Origin: DAOMOD01 sp035444205
GTDB lineage: Bacteria > Pseudomonadota > Gammaproteobacteria > Xanthomonadales > BPKI01
Assembly: GCA_035444205.1 (NCBI GenBank)
Contig: DAOMOD010000003.1
Coordinates: 1-58,960 of the forward strand
Direction: 5' to 3'
Length of the DNA stretch: 58,960 nucleotides
Part shown: piece after piece, positions 15,201 through 22,767 of the stretch
Layout: each line of letters opens with the position of its first letter
Position numbering within the stretch: position 1 is the stretch's first letter
Position numbers and translations under genes: made by a program
The notes under the pieces: generated by a model
Told to the model about the DNA's origin: nothing
Database searches by the model: none
What the model saw: the letters and a program-made list of their open reading frames with translations, nothing else

Positions 15201-15330
15201 CTTCTCCACCGTGATCAGTCTGGTGGTGTTGCCGACGCTGTATACCGTACTCGACGACATGCGCCTGGCCACCGGCCGCATCATCCGCGACGCCCGCGCC
15301 GGCCGCCTGCGCCCGCAGTCGGCGGGTTGA
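12259..15330 (+). CDS. RND efflux pump permease 2 (HAE1/SwrC-like)
   Basis: Second RND permease, 1023 residues from the ATG at 12259 (MNIAEFSLRRPVTAFML), chosen because it follows GGGGG and starts at the conserved short cytoplasmic N-terminus before TM1. TM4 has GMLVDNAVVVTESI (single Asp) and TM10 has GVVVNNGIVLVEHV. It clearly differs in sequence from the preceding pump and lacks that pump's TM6-TM7 insertion. With one adaptor gene for two permeases, the pumps may share the adaptor or form a heteromeric exporter like MdtBC; that is inference. It converges on the DUF349 gene across a repeat-filled gap. Confidence 0.93.
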   Translation: MNIAEFSLRRPVTAFMLFVSMMAIGLIAAFRLPLEFFPSVDAPFLFVQVPYPGSTPEEVEQQITRPVEEVLATLSGIERINSNSMADNANVFIMFKWGTDIGVRAVEARDRLDAARSSLPTDVRRINLFKWNTSDAPVLNIRISSRTQDLDNAYDLLEQNLKRPVERIPGVARVMLHGVEPREVQIELSADRLSAHGVSLNELAVRLQQANFASSAGLISDGPTRWRVQPVGELRSLDEVRALPIGGPGLRLGDVAEVTLKSRVRDYERRLEGRYAIGLEVFKESDANLVEVGFAVLAEVERIGKLPEFDGIDLMFFDNQAEGVTSSLAELARAGLIGLLLALVVLYMFLRHWPSTLMVALAIPVCMVITLGFMYFFGISLNILSMMGLLLGVGMLVDNAVVVTESIYQVREKHPDRPAWSAVTGARAVTLAISAGTLTSIVVFAPNIFGEKNFLTIYLSQVAITITIALLASWLVAVSLIPLISSRIKSPPRPKSGGFSERFRNAYARMLDWTLGHRGWVMLGIVALVVVSMVVPMAGTKKDMFPPDQQRTLRLDYTLNANYLLPELRESVKQVEAYLEANRERFEIETIYSYFNETGGAFTQMVLIPQERARKASSLIIEEVREGLPKIAVGEVGFRQMRMGASEGLVVSIIGDSTSTLAELERPVMEALNSVPGLRDVRSELGRGAGEMRVRVDRDRAAQYGFSAEEVGRYVGIALRGLQLREYRGAEGEVPMWVRFQDSDRQSTASLGDFKIQNSAGEQIPLLALVDIDSVPGPRSIQRQQRQTGLRFNANLAEGSTMPDVRKAIETRMNALSLPPGYRWSFGGGFSDADTAGEQMMFNTLIAVLLIFIVMAAVFESLLYPLAIVTAIGFSILGVFWFFFLTGTTFSLMASIGILILIGVVVNNGIVLVEHVNNLRHQGLSRHDALVQGCRDRLRPILMTVATTVLGMLPLAISGTQLGGGGPPYFPMARAIIGGLIFSTVISLVVLPTLYTVLDDMRLATGRIIRDARAGRLRPQSAG

Positions 15331-15359
15331 TCTTGCATCCAACCCACAGGGAACAGCTC

Positions 15360-15515
15360 TTGCAGGAGCCCACCTTGTAGGCGACCCGCGGTGCGGCATC
15401 GATGCGACGGGACGGTCGCGCACGGGGTGCGCTCCTACAAGGGCGGAGCTTGCTCCGCTCCAGGCCTTGCGGCACTCCGCAACGTCTGAGCCGAGCAAGC
15501 TCGGCTCTACGAAAA
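15360..15515. repeat. Two BIME-like palindromic elements between convergent genes
   Basis: The first pair (15360-15385 and 15415-15441) belongs to the GGAGC-S-CACC/GTGCGCGAC family in inverted orientation. The second (15444-15515) combines GGCGGAGCTTGCTCCGCTC with AGCCGAGCAAGCTCGGCTC and CTACGAAA. The second element is nearly repeated at 52435-52512. The gap separates the 3' ends of the RND pump and the DUF349 gene, so these elements probably provide transcript ends for both. Confidence 0.88.
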
Positions 15516-15557
15516 GCCCACACGTCGCGACGCTTTTCCCGAGTCCCGAGTCCCGAA

Positions 15558-17870
15558 CTACAACCGCTGCTGCAACTCATCCAGCGCCCTGCGCAGACGG
15601 CCGGCGTAGGGCATCGCGGTTTCGATGTGGATGGGCAGGTCGCGCCAGGCGTGAAGCACTTCCTCGATCTCTTCGCCAAGACCCACATGCTCCTCGCCGC
15701 CGGACATGCGCTCGGCCAGGCGTGAGACCTGGTAGTCCATGCGCCGCTGGCGGTCCTCGGCGGGGCTGGCCATGCCGGCCAGGAACTCCAGGCGGACACA
15801 GAGCATGGCAGCGTCGTCGGCGCCTGTGCCTGTGTTCGATTCCTCGCGGTGGCGGGCGTCCGCCTCGGCCAGAAGCGTTTCGAGTCGTGCACGCAATGCC
15901 GCCTGGCGCGCCTCCGCGCGGCGCTGTTCGATCCCCGACTCGGCAGCATCGAAACGACGCCTGAGATCGCCCTCGCGCACGTCGAGTCGGCGCCACTGGC
16001 TGCGCACTTCGCGCAGTTCGGCATCGTCGGGTGCGTTGCCAAGGCTCTCGATGCGGGCGATCAACGCCTCGGCTTCGGCGTGCTGGGCACGGGCCTGAGC
16101 CTCGCGTTCGGCACGCTGGCTGTCGAGTTCCCCGAAGACCCGGTCGCAGGCGGCACGGAAGCGCTTCCACAGGGGCTCCTCGTCGCGCCGCGAGCCCATG
16201 CCGGCGGACTTCCACTCGGCCTGCAGTCGCTTGGCCTCGCGCACCGCCTTGCCCGGCTCGGCGTCGGCGAGCGCTTCCGCCTCGGCCACCAGCGCCTTCT
16301 TGCGCTTCAGGACCTCGGCGTTGGCCGCACCCAGGCGTGCGTCCATGTCGGTGAGCGCCTGCTTGATGGCGGCGATCAGACTGGTTCGCTCGCCCGCCTT
16401 CAGGTTGGCGGCGTCGCGCAGCGTGTCGGTGGCGCGACGGCGCAACGCTCGCAGCGGGCGCAGATCCTCGCCTTCCAGCGCCTGGCCGATCTCGGCGACC
16501 AGTTCCCTGGCGGCCTCGGTATGGTCGCCGCGCAGTGCCTCGCGCTTCTGGAAATAGGTCTTGGCGGGCTTCAGCACGCGATGGCACAAGGCGTGGAAGC
16601 GGCGCGTGATGCCTTCCGGCGCGTCCTCGCCCGCCAGAGTCTCCAGCGCAGTCCACTGCTGGCGCAGTTCGCGAATGCGGGTGGCCAGGGCATCGGGGTG
16701 GATGCCGGAGTCGATCAGCTTTTCGGCCTCATCGCACAGGCGCGCACGCTGGTCGCGCATCGACCAGCGCTGCCAGCGCAGCATCTCGGCGAGCTTCTGA
16801 CGCAGTTCGCCGAAGCGGGCCGCGTCGGCGCCGCGCGGGCGCATGGACAGCAGCATGGACTCGACCTTGCGCGCTTCCTTGACGTGACCTTCGGCCAGCA
16901 GGCTTTCCATGCTTTCCAGTTCGCCGCTGCAGTCGGGAGGCGGCGCCTTGACCCTGGGTCGGGGTGCGGGCAGTGCAGGTTCCTCGGCGGGCGCCGACTC
17001 GCTGACCGCATCGTCCACGGTTGGCTCCGCGGGAGGAGCCGTTTCCTCGGTTGGTGTCGGCTCGGTCGCTACCGGCGCCGCCATCGGTTTCGGCGAAAGC
17101 AGGCCGTCGATCACTTCCAGCGCACCGCAAAAGCGCGCCTGCATGGGGTGGTCCGGCGCGATGCCGAGCGCCCGCCAATGTTCGCGAAGCCGCTGGGCGG
17201 CGGCGGCAAGGTCGCCGCCGGGCCGGCGCATCAGCGCTTCGGCCTCGGCGCAGATTCGCTCACCGTGTTGGCGCATGGCCTGCGGGTCGTCCGCCGCCAG
17301 CCGCGCCTGGTCCAGGCGTTCCATGGCGCTGCGATGGACGCGCTTGTCGGTCTTGCGGGTGGCGTCGGCGATCCGCTGCAGGAGTACGGGATCGGAGATC
17401 CGCGCCAGCGCCTCCAGGCGCAATGCGGCATCGGGATCGCCTGTGGCCGCCTCGACCAGCACCTGGCTGCGTGTCACCCGCGCCAGCGCGGCGCGCCGCA
17501 CCTCGACCTCGCGCGCCGTACGCGCCAGCGCTTCCATCTCGCCGGGCTGGCGGATTTCCTCGACCAGCAGCACGCGCTGCTGGATGTCCAGCGTGCTCGG
17601 ACGCTCCCCTGCAAGCTGTCGCAGCGCCAGGTCCAGGGCCTGTCGGCGCAGCGCATCGTCGCCGTCGTCGCGTGAGGCCTCCAGGTAGCGGCGCGGGTCG
17701 TCGAGACGCTTGAGAGCGGCCAGACGGACGCGCGCATCCTCGTCCTCGCGGGCGATCAGGCTGAGCTGCTGCAGGAGTTCGGGGTCGCGGTCGTTGGCGA
17801 CGGCGCGCAGGCGCACGGCGGTGTCCTTGCTGCGCCAGTCCGGTCCGAAGAGCATGCGTTTGAGTTTCAT
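15558..17870 (-). CDS. DUF349 repeat protein with HEAT-like N-terminus
   Basis: A protein of 770 residues, mostly charged alpha-helix. The N-terminal 200 residues look like HEAT-type repeats (ARVRLAALKRLDDPRRYLEA, EVRRAALARVT). A Pro/Ala/Glu-rich linker (about 265-325) follows. Then come helical units ending in the DUF349 signature W-x-x-x-(G/L) ... RF: WRALGIAPDHPMQARF, WTALETLAG...ITRRF, WKSAGM...LWKRF and WRRLDVREGDLRRRF. The cytoplasmic role of DUF349 proteins is not established. The start at 17870 overlaps the TraB-family stop by four bases, so the two are probably translated together. Family assignment good, function unknown. Confidence 0.85.
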   Translation of the reverse strand: MKLKRMLFGPDWRSKDTAVRLRAVANDRDPELLQQLSLIAREDEDARVRLAALKRLDDPRRYLEASRDDGDDALRRQALDLALRQLAGERPSTLDIQQRVLLVEEIRQPGEMEALARTAREVEVRRAALARVTRSQVLVEAATGDPDAALRLEALARISDPVLLQRIADATRKTDKRVHRSAMERLDQARLAADDPQAMRQHGERICAEAEALMRRPGGDLAAAAQRLREHWRALGIAPDHPMQARFCGALEVIDGLLSPKPMAAPVATEPTPTEETAPPAEPTVDDAVSESAPAEEPALPAPRPRVKAPPPDCSGELESMESLLAEGHVKEARKVESMLLSMRPRGADAARFGELRQKLAEMLRWQRWSMRDQRARLCDEAEKLIDSGIHPDALATRIRELRQQWTALETLAGEDAPEGITRRFHALCHRVLKPAKTYFQKREALRGDHTEAARELVAEIGQALEGEDLRPLRALRRRATDTLRDAANLKAGERTSLIAAIKQALTDMDARLGAANAEVLKRKKALVAEAEALADAEPGKAVREAKRLQAEWKSAGMGSRRDEEPLWKRFRAACDRVFGELDSQRAEREAQARAQHAEAEALIARIESLGNAPDDAELREVRSQWRRLDVREGDLRRRFDAAESGIEQRRAEARQAALRARLETLLAEADARHREESNTGTGADDAAMLCVRLEFLAGMASPAEDRQRRMDYQVSRLAERMSGGEEHVGLGEEIEEVLHAWRDLPIHIETAMPYAGRLRRALDELQQRL

Positions 17871-19084
17871 AGCAGGGCGTCGATGATTCGGTAGCCGGCG
17901 ATGTAGACGCCCAGGGCAGTGCCCAGGCTGGTCATGAGGAAGACAAGAAAGATACGCGCAGCGGCGTTTCGCCACCATCCCGAGACGCGCTGCAAGTCGT
18001 CGCGCAGCGCGCTGAAGTCGGCAACGCGCGGCTTGCGCAACCACAACTCGGTGGCCGCGCTGACCATGCCGGAGGCCAGGGCGGGATGCAAAGGTGTCAG
18101 TGGCGAGGCCAGCGCCGCGCTGACGATGGACAGCGGATGCGCCGCCGCGGCGGCTGCGCCCAGCGCACCGAGCACGGCGGTGATGAGGACCCATTGCCAG
18201 ACCAGACCCGCGCCGATATCCACGCCGCGGGCGAAGCCGATGGCAAAGCCGCCGAGCACGAAGGCGATCAGCAGCCACGGCCACGCGCGCGACAGCCAGC
18301 CGGGCGGCGGTACCCGTTCCAGCCCGGCGCGGGTGGCAACCGGATCGTCGCGGTCGTCGGCGAGATGCGTGGCGAGACCTTCCAGATGGCCCGCGCCGAC
18401 CACCACCAGGACGTGTCGCGCGTCAGACCCGGCGGCGTGCTGGCGCAGGGCCGCGGCCATGTAGCGGTCGCGTTCGGCGATGAGTCCGCGGTACAGCGGC
18501 TCGGATTGCCGGGCGAACTCGCTGAAGGCACTTTCCAGCAGGTCGCCCTGCTTGAGTCTTTCAATCTCCGCCTCGTCGATGGATTCGCCGACCACCAGGC
18601 TGCCGAGCAGTGCGCCGATCAGCTTGCTGCGCTGCCAGAAGCCGGCGCCGCGCCAGGTACGCTTGAGCGTGGTGCCGACGTCCCGGTCGATCAGCCAGCA
18701 CGGCAGCCCCAGACTCTCGGCGTCATCCAGCGCCGCCCGCATTTCCGCCCCGGGTTCGACGCCCAGCTGTTCCCCCAGCCGTCGCTGGTAGGCGGCAAGC
18801 GCGAGGCTGGCGGCAACCAGACCGGCCTTGCCCTCGCGGATGACGCTGAACAGGTCAAGGCTGGACAGCGAGGCCGGATCGGCCAGAGCCTGCCGGCGCG
18901 CCGGACACAGCTCCACCGCGACCGCGTCGAACTGCCCACTGGCGAGAGCGGCGCGCACCGCATCGGTGCTGCTCTGCGAAACGTGGGCGGTGCCGAGCAG
19001 GGTGAAGCGCACGCCGTCACGCTCGACCATGCGCAGCGGTTGATTGCGCAGGGTGTCTTCGAGGGTGGCTGCCGCTTCAGTCAC
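17867..19084 (-). CDS. TraB/PrgY family membrane protein
   Basis: A protein of 405 residues from a GTG codon that overlaps the upstream amidase stop by eight bases. The N-terminal soluble domain has the TraB/PrgY signatures: GTAHVSQSSTDAV (about 31-43), VELCPARRQAL, a Glu/Arg segment (LIAERDRYMAAAL) and VVGAGHLEGL. The C-terminal third has about four hydrophobic segments (WPWLLIAFVLGGFAIGFA, VWQWVLITAVLGALGAAAAAA, and two near the end). PrgY and TraB block peptide pheromone activity in enterococci, and the fold is proposed to be metal-dependent hydrolase-like. The role in Proteobacteria is unknown. The operon links it to polyamine genes and to DUF349. Confidence 0.87.
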   Translation of the reverse strand: MTEAAATLEDTLRNQPLRMVERDGVRFTLLGTAHVSQSSTDAVRAALASGQFDAVAVELCPARRQALADPASLSSLDLFSVIREGKAGLVAASLALAAYQRRLGEQLGVEPGAEMRAALDDAESLGLPCWLIDRDVGTTLKRTWRGAGFWQRSKLIGALLGSLVVGESIDEAEIERLKQGDLLESAFSEFARQSEPLYRGLIAERDRYMAAALRQHAAGSDARHVLVVVGAGHLEGLATHLADDRDDPVATRAGLERVPPPGWLSRAWPWLLIAFVLGGFAIGFARGVDIGAGLVWQWVLITAVLGALGAAAAAAHPLSIVSAALASPLTPLHPALASGMVSAATELWLRKPRVADFSALRDDLQRVSGWWRNAAARIFLVFLMTSLGTALGVYIAGYRIIDALL

Positions 19085-19955
19085 GGAAGCGCAGCAACAG
19101 GTCGTCGTAGGCGTCGATGCGGCGGTCGCGCAGGAAGGGCCAGATGCGGCGCACCGATTCGCTGCGGCCGCGGTCGAGATCGGCCATCAGCAGGGCCGGT
19201 TCGGCGCCCGCTTCGGCGAGGATCTCGCCCTGCGGGCCGGCGACGAAGCTTGCGCCCCAGAAGTCGATGCCACTCGCGCCGACCGGCGACGGTTCGTGGC
19301 CGACGCGATTGCAGGACAGCACCGGCAGACCGTTGGCCACGGCATGGCTGCGCTGGATGGTGATCCAGGCATCGCGCTGACGCTGCTTCTCGGCCGGTTC
19401 GTCGCTCGGGTCCCAGCCGATGGCGGTGGGGTACAGCAGCATTTCGGCGCCGGCCAGCGCCATCAGCCGCGCCGCCTCGGGATACCACTGGTCCCAGCAC
19501 ACCAGCACGCCGAGGCGGCCAACGGCGGTGTCGACCGGCTCGAAACCGAGGTCGCCGGGAGTGAAGTAGAACTTCTCGTGGAAACCGGGATCGTCGGGAA
19601 TGTGCATCTTGCGGTAGACGCCGGCCAGACTGCCGTCGGCATCGAAGACCACCGCACTGTTGTGGTACAGGCCGGGTGCGCGGCGCTCGAACAGGGAGCC
19701 GACCAGCACCAGACCGGAGTCGCGCGCCAGCGCCGACAGGCGCGCACTGCTGGGGCCGGGAACCGGCTCGGCTCGGTCGAACTCGGCGGTGTCTTCGTGC
19801 TGGCAGAAGTAGGGACCATTGTGCAGTTCCTGCAGCAGCACAAGCTGCGCGCCAGCGGCAGCCGCTTCGCGTACGCGTGCCTCGATCTGCCGAAGATTGG
19901 CCTCGACGCTGCCGTGGTTGCGTTCCTGCACCAGGGCTACACGGATCATGCTCAT
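19077..19955 (-). CDS. aguB: N-carbamoylputrescine amidase
   Basis: Carbon-nitrogen hydrolase (nitrilase superfamily) of 292 residues. It converts N-carbamoylputrescine to putrescine, CO2 and ammonia in the agmatine route. The Glu-Lys-Cys catalytic triad is visible at Glu43 (LLQELHNGPYF), Lys116 (YRKMHIPDD) and Cys153 (VLVCWDQWYPE). The substrate call rests on the strong match to the plant/Pseudomonas CPA type and on the immediately upstream agmatine deiminase, whose stop overlaps this start (ATGA). MSM gives two possible start codons; the first is used because of that overlap. Confidence 0.92.
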   Translation of the reverse strand: MSMIRVALVQERNHGSVEANLRQIEARVREAAAAGAQLVLLQELHNGPYFCQHEDTAEFDRAEPVPGPSSARLSALARDSGLVLVGSLFERRAPGLYHNSAVVFDADGSLAGVYRKMHIPDDPGFHEKFYFTPGDLGFEPVDTAVGRLGVLVCWDQWYPEAARLMALAGAEMLLYPTAIGWDPSDEPAEKQRQRDAWITIQRSHAVANGLPVLSCNRVGHEPSPVGASGIDFWGASFVAGPQGEILAEAGAEPALLMADLDRGRSESVRRIWPFLRDRRIDAYDDLLLRFRD

Positions 19956-20983
19956 CGCAGCACGCCCTCGGGAAGCTGCATGGTGAGGCAATGCAGGCTG
20001 CCGTTCTGTTCGATCAGCGGCCGGCACGAAACCGGTACCACCTCGCGGTCGGGAAAGGCGTGGGCCAGCACCTCCGCCGCACGCGCGTCGGCGGGGTCGT
20101 CGTAGGCCGGCATCAGCACGGCATCGTTCACGATCAGGAAATTGGCGTAGCTGGCCGCCAGACGCCGGCCGTCGGCGGCCTGGATGGGCGCCGGCCACGG
20201 CAGTGGAAACAGGTGGTAGGGGTTGCCGTGTGCGTCCTTCAAGTCGAACAGTTCCAGCGTCATCGCCTTGAGCGACTGAAAATGCTCGTCCCCTTCGTCG
20301 TCGCAGGCCTGGAACACGATGGCACTTTCGCTGGCGAAGCGTGCCAGGGTGTCGACGTGGGCGTCGGTGTCGTCGCCGGCCAGTTCACCCTCGGTGAGCC
20401 AGAGCACGCGCTGGCAGGCCAGCTCACGCTTCAGCACATCCTCGATGGCGGCGCGTTCCAGTCCCGGGTGGCGCCGACTCATGCAGGCCCAGGTGGTGAG
20501 CAGGGTGCCGGCGCCGTCGCAGTCGATGGCGCCGCCTTCCAGGGCGAATTCCACGCGCCGGTGCTCGGCATCACCGAACATGCCGGACGCCACCAGCTCG
20601 GCCACCAGTGCATCGTCACGACCGGCCTCGAACTTTCCGCCCCAGCCGGTGAAACGGAAGTCGAGAACGCGAAAGCGTTCGCCATCGGTCATGGTGATCG
20701 GGCCCGAATCGCGCAGCCATGTGTCATCGTAGGCGGCACTGACCAGGCGCAATCGTGCCGGATCGACGCCGCCCAGCAGGGAACGGGCACGAGCGGCGAC
20801 CTGCTCGTCGGCCACGCACAGCACGCAGGTCTCGAAGCGGGCGATGGTAGTCACCAGCTCCACAAAGCTGGCCTCTGCATCGTCGAGATTGGCACTCCAG
20901 TCCGTGCCGGCGTGCGGCCACGCCAGCAGCACGCCGTCCTGCCGGGCCCACTCGGCAGGAAGGCGGAAACCTTGCCCGGACAT
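19952..20983 (-). CDS. aguA: Agmatine deiminase
   Basis: Porphyromonas-type (PPAD-fold) guanidino-group hydrolase of 343 residues converting agmatine to N-carbamoylputrescine. Signatures are DDTWLRDSGP (about 86-95), EGGAIDCDG (about 149-157), the DDTDAHVD block with His209, and the catalytic Cys at about 332 in NGSLHCLTMQ. It works with the downstream amidase to make putrescine from arginine-derived agmatine. The start codon overlaps the preceding stop by one base (TGATG), placing it second in a five-gene operon. No arginine decarboxylase gene is present in the window. Confidence 0.94.
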   Translation of the reverse strand: MSGQGFRLPAEWARQDGVLLAWPHAGTDWSANLDDAEASFVELVTTIARFETCVLCVADEQVAARARSLLGGVDPARLRLVSAAYDDTWLRDSGPITMTDGERFRVLDFRFTGWGGKFEAGRDDALVAELVASGMFGDAEHRRVEFALEGGAIDCDGAGTLLTTWACMSRRHPGLERAAIEDVLKRELACQRVLWLTEGELAGDDTDAHVDTLARFASESAIVFQACDDEGDEHFQSLKAMTLELFDLKDAHGNPYHLFPLPWPAPIQAADGRRLAASYANFLIVNDAVLMPAYDDPADARAAEVLAHAFPDREVVPVSCRPLIEQNGSLHCLTMQLPEGVLR

Positions 20984-21309
20984 CAGCGTGGCGGGCGCGG
21001 GCCGCGCTCGGCTGCGGTGGCGCGGTTGACGACGCTGTGAATGACCAGCTCGTGCTCGAAATACACGGTGAAGTCGTGATACACCCAGCGCGTGATGGGC
21101 GGTTCGCCCACCGGGCGGAAGCGCTCGATGGGTGGGCCGAAGCGGGATTCCACCTCGGCCATGCGCACACCGTTCTCGGGGCGTTCGATCGGGGCGCTCT
21201 GTTGAACGCGTTCGATCAGCAGCACGTCGGAGCGAACCTGGGCACTGGACAGCTGTGGTGCGATCAGCAACAGGGCCAACAGGGACAGGGAAAGCGGAAG
21301 GTGCTTCAT
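20983..21309 (-). CDS. Small secreted protein of unknown function
   Basis: A protein of 108 residues with a clear Sec signal peptide (MKHLPLSLSLLALLLIAPQLSSAQ). The mature part of about 85 residues contains RMAEVESRFGPPIERFRPVGEPPITRW and a YHDFTVYFEHELVIHSVV segment, resembling the SmpA/OmlA-like pattern of a helix, an FGxP turn and a beta sheet. I do not recognise a named family. It is the first gene of the agmatine operon, and its stop overlaps aguA by one base, so it is co-translated with a cytoplasmic polyamine pathway for no obvious reason. Confidence 0.8.
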   Translation of the reverse strand: MKHLPLSLSLLALLLIAPQLSSAQVRSDVLLIERVQQSAPIERPENGVRMAEVESRFGPPIERFRPVGEPPITRWVYHDFTVYFEHELVIHSVVNRATAAERGPRPPR

Positions 21310-21420
21310 CGGGATCGTCCTCGGCGTCTTGCCAGGGTGATTACGATACGCGATGCCCGTGGCGCTGGCGAGGCATTGCTGCGGTACGGGCTAATCGGGC
21401 GTTCAGCCAGGAAACAGGCA

Positions 21421-21450
21421 AGAAAAAGGCCGGCGTGAAGCCGGCCTTTC
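21421..21450 (-). terminator. Intrinsic terminator of rpmJ
   Basis: An inverted repeat with 10-base arms (21425-21434 and 21440-21449, core GCCGGC/GCCGGC) and a 5-base loop. On the minus strand the stem ends in a TTTTT run. It lies 25 bases after the rpmJ stop codon. Confidence 0.8.
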
Positions 21451-21474
21451 GATGCACAGCGGGGTTAGCGCAGA

Positions 21475-21600
21475 TCAGCGCTGGCGCGCCTTGAAGCGCG
21501 GGTTGCTCTTGCAGATCACGAACACCTTGCCGCGACGGCGCACCACCTTGCAGTCGCGGTGGCGCTGCTTCGCGGACTTGAGCGATGACAGCACTTTCAT
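21475..21600 (-). CDS. rpmJ: 50S ribosomal protein L36, type B
   Basis: A 41-residue basic protein beginning MKVLSSLKSAKQRHRDC and ending SNPRFKARQR, the YkgO-like (C-minus) form of bL36. Only Cys17 and Cys30 remain, so the zinc ribbon of the type-A protein is lost. It has its own promoter (near-consensus -10), a GAGG ribosome-binding site and a terminator, so it is a monocistronic gene. YkgO paralogues in enterics are Zur-repressed, but no Zur-like palindrome is visible here, which suggests that this may be the constitutive L36. Confidence 0.95.
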   Translation of the reverse strand: MKVLSSLKSAKQRHRDCKVVRRRGKVFVICKSNPRFKARQR

Positions 21601-21635
21601 GTTGATTCCTCGGCTGGAGGTGGGGCAAGCCGGCG

Positions 21636-21664
21636 ATTATAGCGGCTGGCGCCGGTGCTTGGAA
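21636..21664 (-). promoter_or_regulatory. Sigma-70 promoter of rpmJ
   Basis: On the minus strand a perfect TATAAT (21636-21641) is preceded, after a 17-base spacer, by TTCCAA (21659-21664), a partial -35. It predicts a 5' leader of about 30 bases. It is the best -10 hexamer in the window. Confidence 0.65.
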
Positions 21665-21809
21665 GGCCTTGGCTGTACGGGTGCGTCCCGTCCCGCCATC
21701 GGCATTTCCCCGCCGCTCAGGCGAACCCCGGGCCCTGCGCCTTCAGGACCTTGGAATCCTCCATCGCATGCGCTACGACACCCCGTTTCGCCGCCCTTTC
21801 GGTTGGCCA

Positions 21810-22691
21810 TCACGGCCGCCCGCGAAAATCCAGCCAGATGCCATGCGCCTCGGATGGGGAAAGCAGATGCCGAGGGCCACTGGCCCCGGTGCCTGAAGCA
21901 TCCGGCGAGCCCGCGGAGGGATCGACCCAACCCGGCTCCTCGACGCGGAACTCTGCGCCCACGATGGGTCGCCCTTCGTGCGTCCGGTACGCTTTAGGGA
22001 GCACCACGATTCGTCCGTTCTGCACAAGGTATACTTCGGCTCGAGTCGCATCCGGGGCGAAAACGGATTCTTCCGTCGCGACTGCGCCAAGTGCCACCAG
22101 GAGTCTTCCGAGGCTTGCACGCGACGCCTCGTTCAGGGCGAGCCAGACACCCGTCATCGCGGTGGCTGAGTTGGGGTGAGCGAAGTGTTCTGGCCTGTCG
22201 GTTGGCGAACGGTTGTCCCGAACGAAAAAAATGTAGTCGAGAAGGGGATCGGTCAGGGTGATGAGGCGATCCCCCTCGAATCCGATAGCGGACGACTCGA
22301 GCGCGGCAACCAGAGCGCTGGTGTCCCTTGCATGAAACGAGAGGTACACCGGGCCGTCGCCTCGATGCAGGTGATCGAGGTATTGCCTGGTCAACGGATC
22401 GGTCGCCACGGTGGGCGGCGAAATCAGCTCGATGCCGGAGCCGTCCCTGAACTTCACATGGTGGTTGCGTAACCCGTTCTCATGGCTGCGACCTGGCTTC
22501 AAGGAAAAGCCAAGGCGTCGATAGGTGTTACTGGCCTGGTCAAGGTCCGCGACCACCGTGGGTATGTGATCGAGGCCGATCAGGGATGGCCCGGGTGTCG
22601 CGGCCTCGGCTTCCGCTTGCGCTGATCGGCCGGAAGCAAGCACGAACACAAGCACAAGGCCCGCAAGACGAACATGCAGATGGATGCTCAT
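21810..22691 (-). CDS. Exported VOC (glyoxalase-fold) superfamily protein
   Basis: A protein of 293 residues. From ATG 22691 it begins with a signal peptide (MSIHLHVRLAGLVLVFVLASGRSAQA). The mature part has paired VOC-type modules: GLDHIPTVVADLDQASNTYRRLGF (His near the start) with NHHVKFRDGSGIELI, then a second half with TGVWLALNE and AEVYLVQNGRIVVLP. This resembles the Glyoxalase_3 (PF13468-like) group. VOC enzymes bind a divalent metal through His and Glu, but which residues do so here is unclear. Export of a VOC protein is unusual. The upstream-extended start (22808) was rejected because it would bury the signal peptide. Confidence 0.75.
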   Translation of the reverse strand: MSIHLHVRLAGLVLVFVLASGRSAQAEAEAATPGPSLIGLDHIPTVVADLDQASNTYRRLGFSLKPGRSHENGLRNHHVKFRDGSGIELISPPTVATDPLTRQYLDHLHRGDGPVYLSFHARDTSALVAALESSAIGFEGDRLITLTDPLLDYIFFVRDNRSPTDRPEHFAHPNSATAMTGVWLALNEASRASLGRLLVALGAVATEESVFAPDATRAEVYLVQNGRIVVLPKAYRTHEGRPIVGAEFRVEEPGWVDPSAGSPDASGTGASGPRHLLSPSEAHGIWLDFRGRP

Positions 22692-22767
22692 GGTGTCCGG
22701 GGTTGGAGCGGAGCCGGTCCGCCAAGCGGGTTCGGTGGGAGCGGATACCAGGAAACCTGGAACTGGT

